DNA of 10,325 nucleotides, taken from positions 1-10,325 of the forward strand of contig JANXXW010000185.1 in the NCBI GenBank assembly GCA_025350425.1, read 5' to 3'. Below, piece by piece: positions 6,309 through 10,325 of the stretch. The stretch's first letter is position 1; every line of letters begins with the position of its first letter. The position numbers and the translations under genes were made by a program. This stretch comes from Rhodospirillales bacterium. Lineage in GTDB: Bacteria > Pseudomonadota > Alphaproteobacteria > Acetobacterales > Acetobacteraceae. The notes beneath the pieces were generated by a model, which saw nothing but the letters and a program-made list of their open reading frames with translations, ran no database searches and had not been told where the DNA came from.

Positions 6309-6606
6309 ACTCGCTTGGCTATCGGCGACCACAACGCCGCAGGTTCGACGAGCGCCGCGAGCTGTTCGCGCAGCGCGTCGACATCGAGGTGAACTGAGAC
6401 CCGGATCATCTCCAACCCGATCGCCCTGCTCGTTCTCCATCACGTGCTGGGGGACAGATCCCGGGTGTAGTTGATTTGGCTGAAACGCCCGCGCGCTACG
6501 ATGCGGCATTTGAGCGTTTGGACGGGCAACGTCATCGACGAACCCTTTGGGTGGGTTCGCCATGACGGCCCGAACCAAACGGGCGCGCGGGCGGATCGCA
6601 GGTTTG
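6309..6606. other. Gene-free stretch between convergent osmC and the DUF1269 gene
   Basis: With the osmC hairpin this makes a 333-bp gap. No gene is supported. Around 6341-6397 both strands read like protein: the + strand ends in FDERRELFAQRVDIEV and a stop, and the - strand reads SVHLDVDALREQLAALVE from an ATG at 6409. The segment could be a decayed gene end, but there is no ribosome site and no recognisable family. The right part holds a long imperfect hairpin (6515-6581). Confidence 0.4.
6515..6581. terminator. Long imperfect inverted repeat, candidate terminator for the DUF1269 gene
   Basis: Four blocks pair in order: CGTTTGG (6515-6521) with CCAAACG (6575-6581), CGGGC with GCCCG, CGTCAT with ATGACG, and CGAACCC (6539-6545) with GGGTTCG (6553-6559). 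The loop is 7 bases and only small bulges lie between blocks. Its right edge is 25 bases past the stop of the leftward DUF1269 gene. It may act as a terminator, or be a remnant of a small palindromic repeat element. Confidence 0.45.
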
Positions 6607-7161
6607 CTAGGCCGCCAGCAATGCCGGGTTCTTGGAGTCCACATGCAGGTCGACCTGGGTCGGGCCGCTCGTCTCCAGCAGTTGCTTGACGCGCTCCATC
6701 TCGTCTGGCGCTCCATGGCCCATCAACACGAAGCCGTCAGCCTTCAAGGCCGCCTCGTATTGCAGCACGCTGTGCTTGGGAATGCCGATGCTGTAGAGCG
6801 CGGCGCCCAACGCACCCAGCCCGCCGAACACCACGGCGCCTTCGGCGACGCCCGCCACGGTGGCGAACACAGCCCCCGCCAGATGCCCCAGGACCATCAC
6901 CGGCCCGAGTACGGGAATGGTCAGCATGAGCCCACCAAACAGCAAGCCCCATAGGCCGCCCCAATAGGCGCCACGGCGGCCCCAGAAACTCACCCGGTCT
7001 CCGGTGCTGTAGAAGCCGGTGACATTTTCTTCGGTATGGTAGCCTTTGCCGATGATGCTGAAATTCTTCATGTCGAAGCCGCTATCGGCAACCTTTCGAA
7101 CGGCTGCCTCCGCAGTATCGTGGGTGGCATAGACGGCTACAACCGCGTTCTGTTGCGTCAT
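6607..7161 (-). CDS. DUF1269 / general-stress-type membrane protein
   Basis: 184 residues. The N-terminal soluble part (VVAVYATHDTAEAAVRKV, then NFSIIGKGYHTEE) resembles the small alpha/beta domain of general stress proteins of the YflT/DUF1269 type. A glycine-rich membrane region follows (about 66-126), with one hairpin around GLWGLLFGGLMLTIP and a second around AGVAEGAVVFGGLGALGA. The C-terminal part SVLQYEAALKADGFVLMGHG is again soluble. The function is not known; in related bacteria such proteins are linked to stress. ATG 7161 has AGGGA about 9 bases upstream. The open frame continues upstream to 7752, but that part is antisense-frame noise over the next gene. The gap to the upstream gene is 122 bases (7162-7283), where I see no gene and no clear promoter. 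Confidence 0.85.
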   Translation of the reverse strand: MTQQNAVVAVYATHDTAEAAVRKVADSGFDMKNFSIIGKGYHTEENVTGFYSTGDRVSFWGRRGAYWGGLWGLLFGGLMLTIPVLGPVMVLGHLAGAVFATVAGVAEGAVVFGGLGALGAALYSIGIPKHSVLQYEAALKADGFVLMGHGAPDEMERVKQLLETSGPTQVDLHVDSKNPALLAA

Positions 7162-7283
7162 GTCGGTGATCCCTGTTTGCTCGATTTTTGTCTTACGCCA
7201 ATTGCTTGGTTGGTCGTGTGAAGCTTCTCCGCTGACCAAGTAGGCGATTACGTGCACATCGAGGCGATGTTGCCCAGGCTCTC

Positions 7284-7724
7284 CTAGGTGTTCGGCAGGA
7301 GCGACAACTGGTCCGCCGGCACCTGCGAACCCGTCCGCCGACGTGGCGGTGGGGTCGGCCCGGGTGGAGCCTTCTCGCCCCTCAGCCGCAGCAGTTCGTC
7401 GATAACGCGGTCCACGGTCTTCCAGAGCGGTTCGTCGCCGATGCGCTCGCTCAGGAAAAGCTGATGTGCGGCAAGCGTCACGTTGAGGGTTCCGCGCGTG
7501 GTTTCCGGTCGGCGGGAGCGCATTTGCACCAGCGCCTTCTCGATTTCCTCGGTAGCCACGCCGAGCGCGGTTGCGATCTGTTCGGGTTCGGCCCCAAGGC
7601 GACGCAAATGGCGGGCCTGCCTGACCTGCGCCGGCCGCAACGCAATCGCGGGGCGCAACCGTTCGGTGCGCCGGGACATCTCGCCAGCGCCGCCGCCGGG
7701 AGGCTTGCCATGGAATGCCGTCAT
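7284..7724 (-). CDS. Hypothetical protein with HTH-like and possible ribbon-helix-helix segments
   Basis: 146 residues from ATG 7724, which has GGAG about 10 bases upstream. Alternatives are ATG 7793 and TTG 7808. Residues 33-68 (VRQARHLRRLGAEPEQIATA, then LGVATEEIEKAL) fit a helix-turn-helix of the sigma-region-4/resolvase style, with the usual G-x-x-x-x-x-I-A pattern. Residues 79-116 (TLNVTLAAHQLFLSERIGDE, then PLWKTVDRVIDELLRL) read as a short strand followed by two helices, which could be a ribbon-helix-helix fold. The tail is rich in proline and arginine. It is probably a DNA-binding regulator, but I do not recognise a named family. A palindrome lies just upstream of the chosen start and fits self-regulation. 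Neighbours are a stress-type membrane protein downstream and a DUF2852 protein upstream. Confidence 0.65.
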   Translation of the reverse strand: MTAFHGKPPGGGAGEMSRRTERLRPAIALRPAQVRQARHLRRLGAEPEQIATALGVATEEIEKALVQMRSRRPETTRGTLNVTLAAHQLFLSERIGDEPLWKTVDRVIDELLRLRGEKAPPGPTPPPRRRTGSQVPADQLSLLPNT

Positions 7725-7740
7725 GAACCGGGGCTCCAGA

Positions 7741-7766
7741 CGGGATGACCATGTTCGATCATCCCG
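7741..7766. promoter_or_regulatory. 26-bp interrupted palindrome upstream of the HTH-like gene
   Basis: Arms CGGGATGA (7741-7748) and TCATCCCG (7759-7766) are perfect complements with a 10-base spacer. They lie 17-42 bases before the ATG at 7724, next to its ribosome site. If translation starts at 7793 instead, the palindrome is inside the coding region, which lowers the case. Confidence 0.4.
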
Positions 7767-7810
7767 CTGTACGATAAGTTGGGTGGGGCCCATATCGTTC
7801 CCAGCCAATC

Positions 7811-7833
7811 CGTCGCCGACAACCCCGGCGACG
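7811..7833 (-). terminator. Hairpin after the DUF2852 gene, likely terminator
   Basis: CGTCGCCG (7811-7818) and CGGCGACG (7826-7833) form a perfect 8-bp GC-rich stem with a 7-base loop, 10 bases past the stop of the leftward DUF2852 gene. No T-run follows. It suggests that the HTH-like gene beyond it has its own promoter. Confidence 0.55.
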
Positions 7834-7843
7834 CCCCATCAGG

Positions 7844-8245
7844 CTAGATAGAGGTTGTTGTAGGCGGGCGGCGACGCTCGTCCATGAACTGGTCAAACTC
7901 CGCCTTGTCCTTGGCGCGGCGCAGACGCTCAAGATACTCGACGAACTCCTTCTGCTCATCCTCAAGGCGACGGAGCGTTTCGGCGCGATAATCGTCGAAC
8001 GCCGCGTTGCCGCTTTGCGGTTGGGCCGCGCGTCGGCCAAACCCGTAGCCTGCGGTCGGGTTGGCGGTGTTGTACCAACGCCCTGGCCCCTCTCGACGCC
8101 ATGCCTTCAACCGACCGCTACCGGCCATAAAGGCGACCATGGCGAGACCCACTGGCCAAAAAAACCAGAACGCGACGACCGTCGCCACGATCCAGGCCGG
8201 CTTACCGTATTCATCCAGCTTTGAGGCAATCACCACGTAACGCAT
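7844..8245 (-). CDS. DUF2852 domain membrane protein
   Basis: 133 residues. One transmembrane helix (about 18-41, with FWPVGLAMVAFM) is followed by a basic linker rich in G, Y and N. The strongly conserved C-terminal part comes next: SGNAAFDDYRAETLRRLEDE (78-97), then ERLRRAKDKAEFDQFMDERR (106-125), a charged, probably coiled-coil helix. This arrangement and both conserved blocks are those of the alphaproteobacterial DUF2852 family, whose function is unknown. The C-terminal helix is likely cytoplasmic, given the positive residues after the membrane helix. The ATG lacks a clear ribosome site: AGG sits directly before it. It lies 51 bases after the tetR stop on the same strand, and an AT-rich palindrome fills that gap, suggesting its own promoter and operator. 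Confidence 0.9.
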   Translation of the reverse strand: MRYVVIASKLDEYGKPAWIVATVVAFWFFWPVGLAMVAFMAGSGRLKAWRREGPGRWYNTANPTAGYGFGRRAAQPQSGNAAFDDYRAETLRRLEDEQKEFVEYLERLRRAKDKAEFDQFMDERRRPPTTTSI

Positions 8246-8254
8246 CCTATGTGA

Positions 8255-8273
8255 ATGTTAAACACATTAACAT
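8255..8273. promoter_or_regulatory. 19-bp perfect palindrome upstream of the DUF2852 gene
   Basis: ATGTTAA and TTAACAT flank a 5-base spacer ACACA. It lies 10-28 bases before the DUF2852 ATG, in a short AT-rich island unlike the surrounding GC-rich DNA. Size and symmetry fit an operator for a dimeric regulator, placed where it would block transcription or translation initiation. Confidence 0.5.
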
Positions 8274-8296
8274 ACTCGGGTGTCAGATCGTGGGTT

Positions 8297-8935
8297 TCAA
8301 GAGGCGAGACCCAGTCCTTTCATGTAGATGAGGAGGCCGGCCTCCAGCAGGTCCTCGGGCGACATGGGCAGCTTGCGCGGCGGGGCGTCGCCGTGGCCCA
8401 CGAACAATGAGGCCACTCCGTGGTACAAGGCCCAGATATGCAGGGCCACCATCAGCGGTGGCGGCCGGCTGTCTTTTGCCATGCTCTGGCAGGCTGCGTC
8501 GGCGGCGTGCCTGATTACGCCGAACGCCCTTTGGAAAGAGGGTTGCAAGCTAGCGTCGTCCTTCAAGGCGAGCCCGGCCTCAAACATCGCGGCGTAAGAT
8601 GCGGGATGGCGACGGGCAAAGGCGAGATAGGCCTTGCCGCAACTTTCCACTGCCGATACCGGGTCCGGCCGCCCGGCGTTCCAGGCACGCTCCAGCTCGT
8701 CGGCAAAACGTTCGAAGCCCTGGCGAGCGACTTCCGCCACAAGGGCGTTGCGGTCGCGGAAATGGCGGTAGGGCGCGGCGGGGCTGACCCCGGCGGCACG
8801 GGCGACCTCGGCGAACGAGAAGCCTGCCGGGCCGTGTTCCGCGATCAGACTCAAGGCGGCCTGGATCAGCGCTTCCCGAAGGTTGCCGTGATGGTAGGTG
8901 CGGTTGGTGCCAGGATCTTGCCAGGGGTTTGCCAT
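8297..8935 (-). CDS. TetR/AcrR-family transcriptional regulator with WHG-type C-terminal domain
   Basis: 212 residues. The N-terminal part YHHGNLREALIQAALSLIAE (14-33) opens the typical TetR DNA-binding domain. The helix-turn-helix is at about 38-60 (FAEVARAAGVSPAAPYRHFR, then D). The C-terminal ligand domain contains WALYHGVASLF (168-178), the tryptophan and HG signature of the WHG domain (TetR_C_33). It should act as a dimeric repressor released by a small ligand. ATG 8935 is chosen because the domain begins right after it. A longer open frame to 9253 runs into the divergent gene and is not credible. No strong ribosome site is seen. It is divergent from a peptide-type ABC binding protein gene, and repeated half-sites lie between them, so that gene and itself are the likely targets. 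Confidence 0.92.
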   Translation of the reverse strand: MANPWQDPGTNRTYHHGNLREALIQAALSLIAEHGPAGFSFAEVARAAGVSPAAPYRHFRDRNALVAEVARQGFERFADELERAWNAGRPDPVSAVESCGKAYLAFARRHPASYAAMFEAGLALKDDASLQPSFQRAFGVIRHAADAACQSMAKDSRPPPLMVALHIWALYHGVASLFVGHGDAPPRKLPMSPEDLLEAGLLIYMKGLGLAS

Positions 8936-8951
8936 TGCAGCGCTACTTACC

Positions 8952-8993
8952 GCGTTCGGGTGCCGCGCGGAACGCCGATGTGAGGCCGAACGC
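8952..8993. promoter_or_regulatory. Three GAACGC half-sites with 18-bp spacing, candidate TetR operator
   Basis: GCGTTC at 8952-8957 is the inverted form of GAACGC, which occurs at 8970-8975 and again at 8988-8993. Successive sites start exactly 18 bases apart. The outer pair extends to a perfect 8-bp inverted repeat (GCGTTCGG at 8952-8959, CCGAACGC at 8986-8993). The region starts 17 bases from the tetR ATG, inside the divergent promoter gap. Confidence 0.5.
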
Positions 8994-9022
8994 CGACACG
9001 CCGCGGATGCCATGGGGCCGAC

Positions 9023-9046
9023 GCTTGGGCGCCGATGCTTGGGCGC
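9023..9046. repeat. Tandem 10-bp direct repeat in the divergent promoter region
   Basis: GCTTGGGCGC occurs at 9023-9032 and 9037-9046, a 14-base period. It lies between the GAACGC half-sites and the start of the binding-protein gene. It may be a second regulator site or a chance local duplication. Confidence 0.45.
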
Positions 9047-9104
9047 ATGATTGCGCGTGATGACGAAGGCGGGCAGGATTGGCGGTGCGCTTTTGGAGAC
9101 GACA

Positions 9105-10325
9105 TTGCAGCTATCAAGGGTTTTGGCTATCGCGTCGATTGTGGCCTGGATGCCGGCTTGTGCGGCCATGGCGCAGTCGCAACTGAAAACCGAGTTGACC
9201 GTGGATCTCGCGGCGGACGCGGCCACGCTGGACCCGCAGCTGCAATGGGACACAGACAGCTACAGCATTTATCGCAACATCTTCGATAATTTGGTGACCC
9301 GTGACACCGCCGGCAACATCGTCCCGCAGGTCGCGACCGCCTGGCACTATGAGAACGACCGCACCCTGGTGTTCGATCTGCGCTCCGACATCAAGTTTCA
9401 GGACGGCACGAATCTGACACCTGACGATGTCGTGTTCAGCGTGATGCGCATCATCGATCCGGGGTTCAAAAGCCCGCAGCTCAGCCAGTTCGACCAGATC
9501 GCCAGCGCCGAAGTCACCGGTCCGGCGCAAGTGACGCTGCATACTAAATCGTCGTACCCGGTGCTGCTCGCGCAGTTGGTGAAGCTTTCTATCGTGCCCA
9601 AAGCGTATTTGCAGAAAGTGGGTGACGTTCGTTTCAACCAGGAGCCGATAGGCAGCGGGCCTTACAAGGTTCGCGCGTGGCAGCGGGGCGTGCAGGTGGC
9701 GCTCGATGCTGTGCCGGATTATTGGCGTGGCAAGCCGCCCTTCGCGAGCGTGACGTTTCGCGCCGTGCCGGATGGGGCGACCCGGATCGCCGACCTTCGC
9801 GCTGGCCGTGCCGACCTCGTTCGCGGCCTTTCACCCGACGATGCGGATGCGTTGAAGAACGAGCGCCAGGTGCGCGTGCTGTCGGTGCCGACGGAGCGCG
9901 TGGTTTACATGTTCGTCAACGCGCTGTTCGGGCCGACGGCCGATGTGCGGGTGCGCCGCGCGATCGCGATGGCGATCGACCGGGAGTCGCTGATCACTGC
10001 CTTGCAGCAGGGTTTCGCGCGGCCAGTGGACGAGGTGCTGACGCCAGCCAATTTTGGCTACACCGCCGATGTGAAGCCCTGGCCGTTCGATCCCGCGCAG
10101 GCCCGCGCGCTGATCAAGGCCGCGGGGGCGACCGGTGCAAAGATCAACTTCCTGACCTCGCCCGCGTACGATCGCCGCCTGAACGAGGCGATCCAGCAAA
10201 TGCTGGCCGATGTCGGGCTGAGTGTGGACATTCAGGTCGTGGACCAGCCGACCTATCTGCGCCGCCGGCAAGGTACGCCGCAGGAATCGGGCAGCCTCTC
10301 CCAAGGGCGCTGGTCCTGCGCGTGC
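9105..10325 (+). CDS. ABC transporter substrate-binding protein, peptide/nickel type (SBP_bac_5), 3' end outside window
   Basis: 407 residues are visible and the frame is open to the last base; the family is usually about 500-540 residues. These periplasmic proteins capture peptides, nickel or opines for an ABC importer. From the TTG start the N-terminus MQLSRVLAIASIVAW with AMA before residue 24 is a standard Sec signal peptide. Family features follow: TLDPQLQWDTDSYSIYRNIF, then FQDGTNLTPDDVVFSVMR, then IGSGPYKVRAWQRG, and VRVRRAIAMAIDRESL. TTG 9105 is preferred because GGAG at 9095-9098 lies 6 bases upstream. ATG 9060 in the same frame would add 15 residues and has no ribosome site. Transport genes would be expected beyond the window. 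It is divergent from tetR and probably controlled by it. Confidence 0.92.
   Translation, partial: MQLSRVLAIASIVAWMPACAAMAQSQLKTELTVDLAADAATLDPQLQWDTDSYSIYRNIFDNLVTRDTAGNIVPQVATAWHYENDRTLVFDLRSDIKFQDGTNLTPDDVVFSVMRIIDPGFKSPQLSQFDQIASAEVTGPAQVTLHTKSSYPVLLAQLVKLSIVPKAYLQKVGDVRFNQEPIGSGPYKVRAWQRGVQVALDAVPDYWRGKPPFASVTFRAVPDGATRIADLRAGRADLVRGLSPDDADALKNERQVRVLSVPTERVVYMFVNALFGPTADVRVRRAIAMAIDRESLITALQQGFARPVDEVLTPANFGYTADVKPWPFDPAQARALIKAAGATGAKINFLTSPAYDRRLNEAIQQMLADVGLSVDIQVVDQPTYLRRRQGTPQESGSLSQGRWSCAC

Noticed and set aside
7162..7752. N-terminal extension of the DUF1269 protein frame
   Set aside because: The family N-terminus begins at ATG 7161 with a ribosome site. The upstream part overlaps the HTH-like gene in another frame and is arginine-rich noise.
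8936..9253. N-terminal extension of the TetR frame
   Set aside because: It would run through the divergent promoter and into the signal peptide of the ABC binding protein. The TetR domain starts right after 8935.

Overview
The window comes from a high-GC bacterium and carries about eleven genes on both strands. The protein styles point to an alphaproteobacterium, most likely of the Acetobacteraceae/Rhodospirillales type: a DUF2852 protein, a DUF1269-type stress protein, LIV-type and dipeptide-type substrate-binding proteins without their permeases, and an EcfG-like promoter. The taxonomic assignment is inference from gene style only. There is no tRNA, rRNA, CRISPR array, insertion sequence or phage gene that I can support.

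Left part (1-1683). The window opens inside a ClC chloride channel/antiporter gene (C-terminal half, + strand). It is followed by a small four-helix membrane protein (813-1184, +) whose two halves look like duplicates. A small lipoprotein (1517-1215, -) converges on it, and a hairpin that spans both stop codons lies between them.

Centre (1683-5734). Two gene pairs are transcribed away from each other from a 181-bp divergent region. Leftward is a Tat-exported LIV-type ABC substrate-binding protein and then, 4 bp later, an HSL-family esterase. Rightward is a TenA-family protein and then a D-2-hydroxyacid dehydrogenase. No permease or ATPase and no other thiamine gene lies in the window. The arrangement suggests uptake or sensing of a small organic acid or ester plus its hydrolysis and oxidation-reduction, with TenA acting in pyrimidine salvage, but the substrate cannot be read from the sequence.

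Right-centre (5735-8245). An OsmC peroxiredoxin (+) has a perfect GGAAC-N17-CGTT match to the alphaproteobacterial general-stress (EcfG) promoter consensus. A 333-bp gene-free stretch with two hairpins follows. Then come three leftward genes: a DUF1269-type membrane stress protein, a small protein with an HTH-like and a possible RHH-like segment, and a DUF2852 membrane protein. Hairpins and palindromes separate them, so they look like single transcription units with local control.

Right end (8246-10325). A TetR-family regulator with a WHG-type C-terminal domain (-) is divergent from a dipeptide/nickel-type ABC substrate-binding protein (+) that runs off the window. Their shared promoter region holds three GAACGC half-sites spaced exactly 18 bp apart and a separate tandem 10-bp repeat. 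These are good candidates for the regulator's operator.

No obviously new large system is present. The most interesting points are regulatory (the EcfG promoter, the spaced half-sites, the palindromes) and the two divergent metabolic pairs.
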